Below, piece by piece: positions 25,937 to 35,185 of a DNA stretch of 58,813 bases; position 1 is the first letter of the stretch, and each line of letters starts with the position of its first letter. The notes beneath the pieces were generated by a model. That model searched no databases, had not been told where the DNA came from, and saw only the letters and a program-made list of their open reading frames with translations. Position numbers and translations under genes: made by a program. The DNA lies in the NCBI RefSeq assembly GCF_001295925.1, contig NZ_LJHQ01000073.1, positions 1 to 58,813 of the forward strand, in the 5' to 3' direction. The stretch comes from Allobosea sp. AAP35. Lineage in GTDB: Bacteria > Pseudomonadota > Alphaproteobacteria > Rhizobiales > Beijerinckiaceae.

Positions 25937-28566
25937 GCCGCCTCCCGGATGCCGGCGCGGCGCTCGGCCAGTTCGCCAAGCAGGGCGCGCCGATCGAATT
26001 TCGCCACGACCCCGTCGAGCCGAGCCCGCTCGGCGCGCATGTGAAGGTCTGGCGTCACCAGCGTCGTCATGCCGATCACGCGCAGATGGTCGCCGGCTGG
26101 GGCGGACCGCAAGGCGGTGACAAAATCGAAGGCACCTTGGATATCGCCGTCGAGATCGACAAGGACGGTCGTGATCGCCGCGTCGGATAGGTGCTGGCGC
26201 GCTGCCTCGAAACCGGAAGCGACGGCGACGTTGTGGCCGGATGCCTTGAGCACTGGGGTCAGCATATCGCGCAGGAAGGCGGACGGTTCGACCAGCAGAA
26301 TTCGCGCGGTGGCGGAGGTTTCGGTTGGCGCCGATCCGGCTCGGTGCCAGCCGCGTTCCTGCAACGGCAGGTAATGGGCGAGGTCGATGATATCGGTCGC
26401 GCGGCCGCGGATCATGGCCGAGCCGACGATGCCGCGGTTCTCGTCATTGGCCATCTGGATGTCGAGAATCTCATCGACGATGTCGATGATCGCGTCGACG
26501 GCAAGCGCGATGGTCATCGCGCCGTCGGAGACGATCACCAGCGGCTGCAGTCCTTCGGCGCGCAACTGCGTTTCGCCGACCAAGACGACCGGAATAAGCC
26601 GGTCGCGGTAGTGCAATAATGTGCGGCCGCTGCCATGCTCGAACTTTGTGGCGTCCACTTCCTCGAGGCGGGTCACCAGCGACAGCGGAACCGCGCGAAT
26701 CCCGTCCTGGCCTGTCTTGAAGACAAGCATGGTCGTCTTCTCGGCAGCTGCCGCAACGATGGCAGCCTTGTCATCGCCATCGAACGCGTTGCCCGTGCCG
26801 GCCGCGCCGACCAGGCTGGCGACGCCGTTCGGATCGATGATGAGCACGACGGCGCCGTCACCGAGGATGGTGTTGCCGGAGAAGATCGGGATGTGCCGAA
26901 GCTTGCTCGACATCGGCTTGACGACGATTTCCTCGGTGTGAAAGACGCTGTCCACGAGGATGCCGAAAAGCCGTTCTCCGATCTGGGCCACGACGATGAA
27001 GCCGTCGTCGAAGGAAGGCTCTGCCGTCCCCATCAAGCCGGAAAGCGCAATCACCGGCAGAAGGCGGCCGCGTAGCCGCAGGATCGGGGCGCCGTTGATG
27101 TCCTCGATACGATGATCGGCTCCCGATTTCACCCGGACGAGTTCGCGCACGACGATCTGGGGGATGGCGTAGCGTTGTTCACCCGCGACGACGATCAAGG
27201 CTGCGACGATCGCCAGGGTCAGCGGGATCTTGATGGTGATGGTGGTGCCGAAGCCGGGCTTGCTGACGACGTCGATGAGGCCGCCGATGGCATCGACATT
27301 GACCTTGACCACATCCATGCCGACGCCGCGCCCGGAGATCGCGGTGATGTTGTCGGCCGTCGAGAACCCCGGATGAAAGATGAAGCGATTGACCTGCGCA
27401 TCGGTCATGCGCTCGATCTCGGCTTCGGTGGCGAGGCCCCTCTGCAGGGCCTTGCGACGGATTCGTTCGAGGTCGAGGCCGCGCCCGTCATCGGCCACGG
27501 CGATCGTCACGGAGCCGCCCTCATGGTAGGCGGCGAGCCGGATCGTGCCGTGATCGGTCTTGCCGGCGGCCCGGCGCTCCGCCGGCAGTTCGATGCCATG
27601 GTCGGCGCAATTGCGCACCATGTGTATCAGCGGATCCTTGACGAGATCGAGGATCTGCCGGTCGAGTTCGGTGTCGGCGCCTTCAGTGACCAGTTCGATG
27701 CGCTTGCCAAGCTCGGCGCCGAGATCGCGCACGATGCGGGGCAGCTTCGACCAGGCGTTGCCGATCGGCTGCATCCGCGTCTTCATGATGCCGTCCTGCA
27801 ACTCGGCCGTGATCAGCGAGAGACGCTGAAGCGGTGCTTTCAGGCCGGTGTCGTCCTGCTGGCGCGAGATTTCGAGCAGCTGGTTTCGCGTCAGCACCAG
27901 TTCGGACACCATCGTCATCAGATGCTCGATGGTATCGACATTGACACGCAGCGTCGCCGGGCCCGCGGCGCGGCTTTCGCGTGAAGGAGCTTCGTCGCCG
28001 GCCTGCGCTTCCTCAAGGGGCTGGATGCGCCCGTCCTTGCCGCGCTGGGGCCCCGGGGCGCTGCGGAACACCAGGTCGAGCCCATCCTCGATCGGCGCCT
28101 GGACGCTTTGCGCTGTATGACGGGCAAGATAGGCCGCGACGGGATCGGCGCCGTCGACAAGCCGCGGCTGCTTCTGCCCGAGCTCCGACTTCGCGTGTTC
28201 GGCGAGGCTGGCGAGCTCCCGGATCAGGTTTTCGTCATTGCCGAGGGGTTCTTCACCCTTTTCGGAGAGTTCGGTGAGGATGTCCTTCACGCGATCGATC
28301 GTCTCGAGCACGGCGGTCACGGCAATCGCGCTGACCGTCGCACCATCACGAAACTGCCCGATCAATGATTCCGCGGCATGGGTCAGGGCCTCCAGGCGGG
28401 GCAGGCCGATAAATCCGCAGGTGCCTTTGACGGTATGGACCAGTCTGAAAATATTGCCCAGGATATCGCGGTTATTGGGTTCCTGCTCGAAGCGCACGAG
28501 TTCCCGATCGACGGTGTCGAGATTTTCGCCCGTCTCGGTCAGGAACTCTTGCAGCAAGTCGTCCAT
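25933..28566 (-). CDS. cheA: Hybrid chemotaxis histidine kinase CheA with C-terminal receiver
   Basis: The 877-residue kinase starts at MDDLLQEFLTETGENLDTVD. Domains in order are: Hpt with the phosphorylated His in FRLVHTVKGTCGFIG (about residue 48), a dimerisation segment, and an HATPase domain with N box MVRNCADHGIELP, G1 VADDGRGLD, F box FIFHPGFSTAD and G2 GRGVGMDVVK. A CheW-like domain, a second CheW-like domain (about 590-720) and a receiver at about 745-870 follow. The receiver keeps an acidic residue (LLVEPSAFLRD), the Asp in TVLVDLDGD and a Lys, but has Pro where the second acidic residue is usual. Such hybrid CheA proteins occur in Alphaproteobacteria. cheW follows with a 4-bp overlap, and chpT lies 114 bp upstream. 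Confidence 0.95.
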   Translation of the reverse strand: MDDLLQEFLTETGENLDTVDRELVRFEQEPNNRDILGNIFRLVHTVKGTCGFIGLPRLEALTHAAESLIGQFRDGATVSAIAVTAVLETIDRVKDILTELSEKGEEPLGNDENLIRELASLAEHAKSELGQKQPRLVDGADPVAAYLARHTAQSVQAPIEDGLDLVFRSAPGPQRGKDGRIQPLEEAQAGDEAPSRESRAAGPATLRVNVDTIEHLMTMVSELVLTRNQLLEISRQQDDTGLKAPLQRLSLITAELQDGIMKTRMQPIGNAWSKLPRIVRDLGAELGKRIELVTEGADTELDRQILDLVKDPLIHMVRNCADHGIELPAERRAAGKTDHGTIRLAAYHEGGSVTIAVADDGRGLDLERIRRKALQRGLATEAEIERMTDAQVNRFIFHPGFSTADNITAISGRGVGMDVVKVNVDAIGGLIDVVSKPGFGTTITIKIPLTLAIVAALIVVAGEQRYAIPQIVVRELVRVKSGADHRIEDINGAPILRLRGRLLPVIALSGLMGTAEPSFDDGFIVVAQIGERLFGILVDSVFHTEEIVVKPMSSKLRHIPIFSGNTILGDGAVVLIIDPNGVASLVGAAGTGNAFDGDDKAAIVAAAAEKTTMLVFKTGQDGIRAVPLSLVTRLEEVDATKFEHGSGRTLLHYRDRLIPVVLVGETQLRAEGLQPLVIVSDGAMTIALAVDAIIDIVDEILDIQMANDENRGIVGSAMIRGRATDIIDLAHYLPLQERGWHRAGSAPTETSATARILLVEPSAFLRDMLTPVLKASGHNVAVASGFEAARQHLSDAAITTVLVDLDGDIQGAFDFVTALRSAPAGDHLRVIGMTTLVTPDLHMRAERARLDGVVAKFDRRALLGELAERRAGIREAA

Positions 28567-28680
28567 GCAGGGGACCAACACTCAACGCGACACCACACTC
28601 CCTGCATTGAAGCATCAGAAGGGTTTATGATGAGTTGAGATTACGAAGAAAGCTGCCACGTTTTTGACGGCTTTACTGTT

Positions 28681-29322
28681 TTACGCTGCCTTGCCGGCAG
28701 TGATGGTCACGGTGTCGGCCTCGATCGCGAAGGTGATGGCCATTCCCGCCGCGCGCGCGATCATCCCGGTGTAAAGCGGCTGCACGGCGTGGGCATCGAT
28801 CGTTCCCGTCTCGGAACGCCCAGCCAGCAATTCCTCGACATGGGCCGGGATGCGCGCATGCGAACCCGTGGCAGTGATCACGAAAGAACCCTGTTCGCCT
28901 TCGATCGTGGCGCGCGACACGAGCTTGCCGCCGCGCGGAACCGCCTGCGCGGCCAGCACCAGCAGGTTCAGCAGCAGCTTGACCTGGTTTTTTGGCAGCA
29001 GCGCGCGCGGGGCCTCCCAGTCAAGCGAGAGTTTCTCGTCGTTGAGGAAGCCATTGGCGACATTGCCGGCGTCGCCGAGATCGATCATCGCGCCGGCCGA
29101 GCCGGATGCGCCGAAGGCAAGCCTGGCAAATTGCAGGCGCGCAGAGGCGTTGCGGGCACTCTTCTTGATCAGTTCGAGCGCGAAATCGCGCATCGAGGGA
29201 TCGTCCTCCTCCAAAACCTCCAGCGCGTTGACAATGGCGCCGACCGGGGAGATCACGTCATGGCAGACGCGGCTGCAAAGAAGCGCGGCCAGGTCGAGCG
29301 GCTCGAGTGAAATGGCGGTCAT
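28681..29322 (-). CDS. chpT: Histidine phosphotransferase ChpT
   Basis: ChpT relays phosphate from the hybrid kinase CckA to CtrA (and CpdR). The 213-residue protein has the DHp-like helix with the phosphorylated His in LCSRVCHDVISPVGAIVN (residue about 23). A degenerate ATPase-like C domain (NQVKLLLNLLVLAAQAVPRG) lacks the nucleotide-binding G boxes, as in all ChpT proteins. MTAISLEPLDLAA at 29322 is the chosen start; an in-frame ATG seven codons upstream is possible. It lies just upstream of the che operon on the same strand and may share transcription with it. Confidence 0.93.
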   Translation of the reverse strand: MTAISLEPLDLAALLCSRVCHDVISPVGAIVNALEVLEEDDPSMRDFALELIKKSARNASARLQFARLAFGASGSAGAMIDLGDAGNVANGFLNDEKLSLDWEAPRALLPKNQVKLLLNLLVLAAQAVPRGGKLVSRATIEGEQGSFVITATGSHARIPAHVEELLAGRSETGTIDAHAVQPLYTGMIARAAGMAITFAIEADTVTITAGKAA

Positions 29323-29463
29323 GGGGATATGTCCTGGGGTCATTGCTGCGCGGCGCCGGGGGCGGACGGGACGCCGATTTCATGAGATATGGTGCCATCC
29401 TGGTTGTCATGTGGTTAAGCCCTTTCACGGCAGCGGGCAGCAAAGGGCGCGCGAGAGTTGACC

Positions 29464-30327
29464 ATGGACCCGCATAGAGCCGAGACGCCGGTTGGTTTGG
29501 ACGATCCGCGTCTGGCGGATCGAAACGATCTGGCCCTCAGGCTGGTCGAAGCGGCGAGGCTGAGTGGCGCTGTGCTGCTGGCGATGCGCTCTGCGCGCGA
29601 TGTCAAGATCAAGCCTGACGGCTCACCGGTCTGTTCAGCCGATATGGCTGCCGACCGGACCGCGAAACAAGCGCTGGCGCGCCTGCTGCCAGGCATTCCG
29701 GTCATCAGCGAGGAAAGCGCGGCGGAGGTCGCGCCGGGGCCGGTTTTCATCCTGCTCGATCCGCTGGACGGCACACGCGAATTCCTGGCGGGCGGCGACA
29801 GCTACTGCGTTGCCATCGCCGTGATCTGTGGTGACCGGCCTGTGGCGGGAGCGATTGCCGCGCCGGCCAGCGGACGGTCATGGTTTGCAGGCGAAACGGC
29901 GTTCGCGCAGGCGATGGGGTCCGATGGGGCAACGTCGGGGGAAGCTCGTGCGATCAGCGTGCGCGCCATGCCGGCAGCGGGGGCGACGACACTCGTCAGT
30001 CGCTTCCATGGCGATGCCTTGAGCGATCATGTCGCAACCGCGATGGGATCGACCGCGACGCTGCCGATGTCCTCTGCCGTCAAATTTGGCCTGATTGCAG
30101 CCGGCGAAGCCGATCTGCATGTGCGGGGTGGACAGACGATGGAGTGGGACACTGCCGCCGGCGACGCCATTCTCTGCGCGGCTGGCGGCATCATTCTGAC
30201 GCTCGAAGGCGTCGTGCCACGTTATGGCCGGATCGACCGGCATTTTTGCAATCCCCCTTTCATCGCAGCTGCGAGCGAGGATTTGTGCAGGCGAGCCGTG
30301 GCGGCGGCCGGAATGCTGCGCGGCTGA
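29464..30327 (+). CDS. cysQ: 3'(2'),5'-bisphosphate nucleotidase CysQ
   Basis: CysQ hydrolyses adenosine 3',5'-bisphosphate made during sulfate assimilation. The 287-residue member of the inositol-monophosphatase superfamily shows the metal sites KPDGSPVCSADMAADR, PVISEESA, LLDPLDGTREFLAGG and TMEWDTAAGDAI, all in the expected order. ATG 29464 is chosen; a TTG two codons earlier is an alternative. It is divergent from chpT. Confidence 0.9.
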   Translation: MDPHRAETPVGLDDPRLADRNDLALRLVEAARLSGAVLLAMRSARDVKIKPDGSPVCSADMAADRTAKQALARLLPGIPVISEESAAEVAPGPVFILLDPLDGTREFLAGGDSYCVAIAVICGDRPVAGAIAAPASGRSWFAGETAFAQAMGSDGATSGEARAISVRAMPAAGATTLVSRFHGDALSDHVATAMGSTATLPMSSAVKFGLIAAGEADLHVRGGQTMEWDTAAGDAILCAAGGIILTLEGVVPRYGRIDRHFCNPPFIAAASEDLCRRAVAAAGMLRG

Positions 30328-30345
30328 TGGCAGTCCTGCCGCGGC

Positions 30346-30900
30346 TCAGCGGGCGATGCTTCGCGCGACCTTGTTCCAGTTGCCGTCGGCCATCTGCAGC
30401 AAGGCCGAATTCTCGACGAAGTTCAGCCGATTCTCGGGCGTGCGGAACAGGAACAGGCGCGTGCCGATGATAGCGAACTGGCGCGGGTCGGTCTCGACTG
30501 CACGGCCCAGCGCAACCCCGGAGGCATCGAAACCCTCAAAAGCAGGCGCGTAGATCTCGGGCGCATCGCGAAACGCTTCCAGGTTGGCGGCCGAGGTGAA
30601 GCGCCAGACCGCGCCCTCATGGACGATCTCATAAGCAGGATCGCCGGCAACGGCGCGCCGTTGAAGCCGGTATGCCACCGGATCATAACCGTGCAAAGCC
30701 AGCCCCGAGCGCGTGTCGCGCTGGCTGAACATGTTCACGGAAGGCAATTCCGGCAGTCCGGCCGGCAGACCGGCGGTGCCAGCGAGAGCCGGCGCCTGCA
30801 CCATCGGCCATGCCAAGGCGGCCAGCACGCTCACGCGGCAGGCAACGCTCAGCGCCCGAGCGGCCATGGAATTCCGATGCTGCCTTGATCCAACCTTCAT
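30346..30900 (-). CDS. Exported YHS-domain protein
   Basis: A 184-residue protein with an N-terminal export signal (about residues 15-40, SVLAALAWPMVQAPALA). A YHS-like domain has LALHGYDPVAYRL, a YEIVHEGAVWRFTSAANLEA strand pair and NRLNFVENSA at the end. Members of this exported group may bind metal or copper, but the conserved Cys/His set of metal-binding YHS proteins is not evident here. It is convergent with cysQ, 18 bp apart. Function unassigned. Confidence 0.82.
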   Translation of the reverse strand: MKVGSRQHRNSMAARALSVACRVSVLAALAWPMVQAPALAGTAGLPAGLPELPSVNMFSQRDTRSGLALHGYDPVAYRLQRRAVAGDPAYEIVHEGAVWRFTSAANLEAFRDAPEIYAPAFEGFDASGVALGRAVETDPRQFAIIGTRLFLFRTPENRLNFVENSALLQMADGNWNKVARSIAR

Positions 30901-31181
30901 CGCGGGCAAATCCTGATTTTCACGAGCTTCGACCGGGGCCTGCTTTGCCCAAGCCGCGATCTTCACAGGTTGGATACGCTTTCGAGGGTATCAAACTGTT
31001 TACGGAAATGGTTCGCATTGCCCTGAATCACGCCTGACGTTGGGAATTGACCGATGAACCGGCGCCCACCTCGTCTTGACGGCCGGTCGGCGCCCTCCCT
31101 TGCTGCCCGCCGTTTTCTCGAGGTCGGGGCGCCCGGGGCGAGCGACAGCGTGACGAAGCCCCTACCCGGAGATCGCATCTC

Positions 31182-31772
31182 ATGACCCATACTCGCCGCA
31201 GCCTGATCAAGGGCAGCCTCGCGCTGGCCGGTGCCGGCCTGGCCTCGCTGGCCAGTCCCGCGCTCGCCCAGCAAACCTACAGCGAAAGCCGCTCGTTCTC
31301 GCAGAACGAACTCGTCAACTCGGGACATCAGTTCTTCGGCAATGTCTCGCGCGGATTGGCGCTGACTGTCGAGGAGGCGGTGCGTCGCTGGGGCGAGCCG
31401 AATGGCTATGTGCTCGGGCAGGAGGCGGCCGGCGCCTTCGTTGGCGGGCTGCGCTATGGCGAGGGCACGCTGTTCACGCGCAATGCCGGAGACCGGAAAG
31501 TGTTCTGGCAGGGTCCTTCGGTCGGGTTCGATTTCGGCGGCGAAGGCTCGCGCACGATGATGCTGGTGTACGGCCTGCCGACCGTCGAGTCGCTGTATCA
31601 GCGCTTTGCCGGGGTCGATGGCTCGGCCTATTTCATCGGCGGCTTCGGCTTCACGGCGCTGGCGGGGGAAGGCGTCACCATCGTCCCGATCCGGACCGGC
31701 GTGGGCTGGCGGCTGGGCGTCAATCTTGGCTATCTCAAGTTTACCCCGCAGGCGACGTGGAACCCTTTCTAA
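31182..31772 (+). CDS. eipA: Envelope integrity protein EipA (DUF1134)
   Basis: A 196-residue periplasmic protein of the DUF1134 family. In Brucella the homologue EipA is a small beta-barrel needed for envelope integrity and is linked to CtrA control. It begins with a Tat signal (THTRRSLIKGSLALAGAG, cleavage after ALAQ). Family segments are GHQFFGNVSRGLALTVEEAV, RRWGEPNGYVLGQEAAGAF, a GLRYGEGTLFT strand and GGFGFTALAGEGVTIVPIRT. No TTAA-N7-TTAA box was seen in the 280 bp upstream. Confidence 0.9.
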   Translation: MTHTRRSLIKGSLALAGAGLASLASPALAQQTYSESRSFSQNELVNSGHQFFGNVSRGLALTVEEAVRRWGEPNGYVLGQEAAGAFVGGLRYGEGTLFTRNAGDRKVFWQGPSVGFDFGGEGSRTMMLVYGLPTVESLYQRFAGVDGSAYFIGGFGFTALAGEGVTIVPIRTGVGWRLGVNLGYLKFTPQATWNPF

Positions 31773-31891
31773 GCCTCTGGACTTTTGGCAAGCACGGAGC
31801 GGAAACACCGTCGCCGTGCCGCAAGGCAAGCGACAGGACACCGTCTTCGCGAAACAGATTTCCGGTTTGCGGCGGCTTGCATTAGCCTGCT

Positions 31892-33193
31892 GTGTCCTTT
31901 GATGTGGAGCCGCTTGCCTTGATCGAAGCTGTCATGCTCGTCGCGCTCGGCTTCCTCAGCGCCAGCTTGCTGGCGTTGGCGGCTGTTCCGGCGCTCGCGC
32001 GGCGGGCCGACCGGCTGGCGCGCAAGCGCGCGGAGGCGGCTTTTCCGCTGTCGCTTGCCGAGATCGCAGCCGATCGCGACCATCTGCGCGCCGAGTTGGC
32101 CCTGCGCGCCCGCACGCTCGAGCAGGAGGCCGAAAGGGGCTTTGCCGCCAAGGCCGGCGCGATGCAGGATCTCGGCCGGCGCGACATGAAGATCGGCCAG
32201 CTCGAAGGTGTCCTCCGAGAGCGCGACGTCAGCATAGCCGGCCTGCGAGGGGATCTCGAAACGACCCGTGGCGAGCTGGCGCAGACACTGGCCGCGCTCG
32301 CTAGCGAAACCGCGACACTCGTCGAGACCACCGCGACCCTCGACAAGCGTATCGCCGATCTCGCCAGCGTCGAACGCGATCTCGCGGAGACGCGGGCGTC
32401 CCTGACCGGCACAGGCGCCGATCTTGTGGCTCGCGAAACGGAACTGGCCGGCGAGCGCGAGACACTCGGCCGCAGTCAGGCGTTGCTCGCCGAGCGCGAG
32501 GGCGAACTCCTGCGGCTGCGCCAGGATCACGATCAGCTGCGCGTGGCGCAGGTCGAGGACCGCACAAAGATCATGGTGCTCGAAGGCAAGGCCCGCGATC
32601 TCGCCGATCGACTGGCCGCGAGCGAGCAGGGCTTTGCCGAAAGTCAGGCGGCGCTGGCGGCGATGGTCGTGGACCGTGACAGCGAACGGCTGCGGGGCGA
32701 TGCTCTGGCGGCGCGGGCCGAGCAGGCGGAAGCTGGGCTCGCCGCCGCCGATGCGCGCGCCGGGGCGGCAGGGTCGGAGGCCTTGCGGATCCAGGCGCGG
32801 CTGGCGCAGGAAGAGCAGGCGCGTGGCGCCGAGATCGAGACGAGGCAGGCGATGGCGGAAGAACTGGCCCGGCTGCAAGCGACGCTCGACACGCAGAAGG
32901 GCCGTTTCGAGCAGGAGACGGCCGGGCTGCGCGAGGATCTGCGGGCGCGCGACGCGCAGCTCGAAGCCGTGCATGCCGAAGTCCAGACGCTGAAAGGCGC
33001 ACTGGAGCAGTCGCGCGCCGAGCGGGCCAAGCTCAAGCGCGAACTGGCGATGAGCCAAAAGGCTGGTGCTCGTAACGCAGAGGCATCCGCAGCGACGCCG
33101 GACCCGCAAGCGAATGCCGCCTTGCGCCGGGAGATCATGGCGGTTGCCGAGCGATTGATGAACCTGCCGCCCCAGCAGGAAGCGGCTGAATAG
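31892..33193 (+). CDS. Membrane-anchored coiled-coil protein
   Basis: The product (up to 433 residues) has one N-terminal membrane helix (AVMLVALGFLSASLLALAAV) followed by roughly 380 residues of Ala/Glu/Arg/Leu-rich heptad sequence. This is an almost unbroken coiled coil with a few breaks around GADL and AGAAGS. The C terminus (NAALRREIMAVAERLMNLPP) looks like a conserved cap. GTG 31892 lacks a clear ribosome site; TTG 31919, behind GGAG, is an alternative. Similar membrane-anchored coiled-coil proteins occur in Hyphomicrobiales. Function unknown; a structural or division-associated role would be speculation. Confidence 0.78.
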   Translation: MSFDVEPLALIEAVMLVALGFLSASLLALAAVPALARRADRLARKRAEAAFPLSLAEIAADRDHLRAELALRARTLEQEAERGFAAKAGAMQDLGRRDMKIGQLEGVLRERDVSIAGLRGDLETTRGELAQTLAALASETATLVETTATLDKRIADLASVERDLAETRASLTGTGADLVARETELAGERETLGRSQALLAEREGELLRLRQDHDQLRVAQVEDRTKIMVLEGKARDLADRLAASEQGFAESQAALAAMVVDRDSERLRGDALAARAEQAEAGLAAADARAGAAGSEALRIQARLAQEEQARGAEIETRQAMAEELARLQATLDTQKGRFEQETAGLREDLRARDAQLEAVHAEVQTLKGALEQSRAERAKLKRELAMSQKAGARNAEASAATPDPQANAALRREIMAVAERLMNLPPQQEAAE

Positions 33194-33298
33194 CGCGGCT
33201 GTCGTCGAAAGCGGCTTTCATTCGGGCGCGATCATGCATTAGGAAAGCGCGCGGAACAGACGTTCCGCCCTGTGCCCAGCCCGAGATGGTCTTCCCCC

Positions 33299-34243
33299 GT
33301 GACTGACACCCGCTTCGACCTTCTCTGCATCGGCGAGCCGCTCTGCGAATTCAACGCCACTCGCGCCGAGACCGGCGCCTTCCAGTTCGGCCATGGCGGC
33401 GACACCTCGAACTGCGCCATCGCAGCTTCGCGCCAGGGCGCGAAGACGGCCTATCTCGGTGCGCTCGGCGACGACATGGCGGGCCGCTCAATCCGCGATC
33501 TCTGGCGCTGCGAAGGTGTCGACGACAGCCATGTCACGACCCATCAAAGCGCGCCGACCGGGCTTTATTTCGTCGATCACGGCCCGTCGGGCCATGTCTT
33601 CTCCTATCTTCGCGCCGGCTCGGCCGCGAGCCTGATGGGCCCGCGCGACATGCCCCGCGACCTCATCGCCTCCGCGCGCATCGTGCAGGCGTCGGGCATC
33701 AGCCAGGCGATTTCCGCGTCTGCCTGCGATGCGGTCTTCGAGGCCTTTGCGATCGCGCGCGAGGCGGGCGTGACCACCGCCTACGACACCAATCTGCGCC
33801 TCAAGCTCTGGCCGCTGACGCGGGCGAAGGCGATCATCAACGCCGCCTGCGGCATGGCCGACATCGTGCTGCCGGGCTATGACGATGCGACCCAGCTTAC
33901 CGGCTTGAGCGATGCCGACGCCATCGCCGATTTCTATCTGCGGCTGGGCGCGAAAATCGTCGCGCTGACGCTCGGCCATGAGGGCTCGCTGGTGGCGACG
34001 CCGGAGCGCCGCGAGCGGCTGGTGCCGATCAAGGTGGACGCCATCGACGCCACCGGCGCCGGCGACTGTTATGACGGGGCTTTCCTCGCCGAATATATCC
34101 GCACCGGTGATGCTTTTGCCGCCGGCGCCTACGCCAACGTCGCAGCAGCCCTCTCGACACAGGGGTTCGGTGCGGTGGCGCCCCTGCCGCGCCGCGCCGA
34201 TGTCGAGGCGCGGATGGCGCTTGAAGCGAAGAAAGCAAACTGA
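33299..34243 (+). CDS. PfkB-family sugar kinase, KdgK-like
   Basis: A 314-residue ribokinase-type kinase. It begins FDLLCIGEPLCEFNATRAET, has GHGGDTSNCAIAASRQG (sugar-binding region) and the C-terminal signature DATGAGDCYDGAFLAEYI with the catalytic Asp and anion hole. The set resembles 2-keto-3-deoxygluconate kinases, but the exact sugar is uncertain. GTG 33299 is preferred over GTG 33272. The stop overlaps the HAD gene (TGATG), so the two act as one operon. Confidence 0.87.
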   Translation: MTDTRFDLLCIGEPLCEFNATRAETGAFQFGHGGDTSNCAIAASRQGAKTAYLGALGDDMAGRSIRDLWRCEGVDDSHVTTHQSAPTGLYFVDHGPSGHVFSYLRAGSAASLMGPRDMPRDLIASARIVQASGISQAISASACDAVFEAFAIAREAGVTTAYDTNLRLKLWPLTRAKAIINAACGMADIVLPGYDDATQLTGLSDADAIADFYLRLGAKIVALTLGHEGSLVATPERRERLVPIKVDAIDATGAGDCYDGAFLAEYIRTGDAFAAGAYANVAAALSTQGFGAVAPLPRRADVEARMALEAKKAN

Positions 34244-35103
34244 TGGCCGTCAAGGTTCTGGAAACGGCGGGCGCGCTGCTCGCCCGTTACGACGTGCTGA
34301 TCAGCGATGTCTGGGGCGTGGTGCATGACGGCGTCTGGGCGCTGCCGCCGGCCTGCGCGGCGCTGACGCATTTCCGCGAGCATGGCGGCGCGGTGGTGCT
34401 GCTCTCGAATGCGCCGAGCCCTTCCGAACAGGTCGCTGACCTTCTCGACAAGAAGCGTGTGCCGCGCAGCGCCTGGGACCGGATGATCACCTCGGGCGAC
34501 GTCACCCGCGCGCTGATCGCCGAGAGCCATCACCGCAGGATCTTCCATATCGGCTGGCAGAGCGACCGGGCTGTCTTTGCGGGCGCCGATGTCGAACTGG
34601 TCTCTGAAGGTGAGGCCGATCTCGTCGTCGCGACCGAGTTGAACGACTACCGCACCGAAAAGCCGGAGCAGTACCGGCCGCTGCTGGAGCGCTTCGCGGC
34701 GCGAGGCCTGCCCTTCATCTGCGGCAATCCCGATCTCGTCGTCCATGTCGGGCATGATCTTCTGCCCTGCGCCGGTTCGCTCGCCCTGATCTATGAGGAA
34801 CTCGGCGGCAGCGTCGCCTATGCCGGCAAGCCCTATCGCCCTGCCTATGAACTCGCACTGGAGGCAGCGCGCAGCGCGCGCGGCGGCCATCCGGTCGATC
34901 CCGCCAAGGTGCTGGTGATCGGCGACGCGGTCCGCACAGACCTCGCCGGCGCCCGGCTGATGGGCTTCGACAGCCTGTTCATCGCCGGCGGCATCCACCG
35001 TGACGAGACGATGCGCGATGGGGTGGTCGATCCGGCTGGGGTGGAGGCTGTTCTGGCGGGGCACCCGGTGAAGCCGGTCGCGGCGATGGCGGCGCTGGGG
35101 TAG
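34243..35103 (+). CDS. HAD-superfamily hydrolase (TIGR01459 type)
   Basis: A 286-residue NagD-like phosphatase. The catalytic Asp motif is VLISDVWGVVHDGVW (first Asp nucleophile; the second motif Asp is replaced by Val-Trp as in the family). Motif II is VVLLSNAPSPSE, the Lys is in YAGKPYRPAYE and motif IV is VLVIGDAVRTDLAGA. The physiological substrate is unknown. Coupling to the sugar kinase suggests sugar-phosphate metabolism. Confidence 0.87.
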   Translation: MAVKVLETAGALLARYDVLISDVWGVVHDGVWALPPACAALTHFREHGGAVVLLSNAPSPSEQVADLLDKKRVPRSAWDRMITSGDVTRALIAESHHRRIFHIGWQSDRAVFAGADVELVSEGEADLVVATELNDYRTEKPEQYRPLLERFAARGLPFICGNPDLVVHVGHDLLPCAGSLALIYEELGGSVAYAGKPYRPAYELALEAARSARGGHPVDPAKVLVIGDAVRTDLAGARLMGFDSLFIAGGIHRDETMRDGVVDPAGVEAVLAGHPVKPVAAMAALG

Positions 35104-35155
35104 GGGCGGCGGCCACTACTGGCGATGCCGTAACCGAGCAACTTCGATCTCGACA

Positions 35156-35179
35156 AAATGTATCGATATCGATACATTT
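35156..35179 (+). promoter_or_regulatory. Perfect 24-bp palindrome, probable toxin-antitoxin operator
   Basis: AAATGTATCGAT followed directly by its reverse complement ATCGATACATTT ends 6 bp before the toxin ATG. Position and symmetry fit an operator bound by the dimeric HTH antitoxin encoded by the second gene. Confidence 0.75.
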
Positions 35180-35185
35180 CGCATC

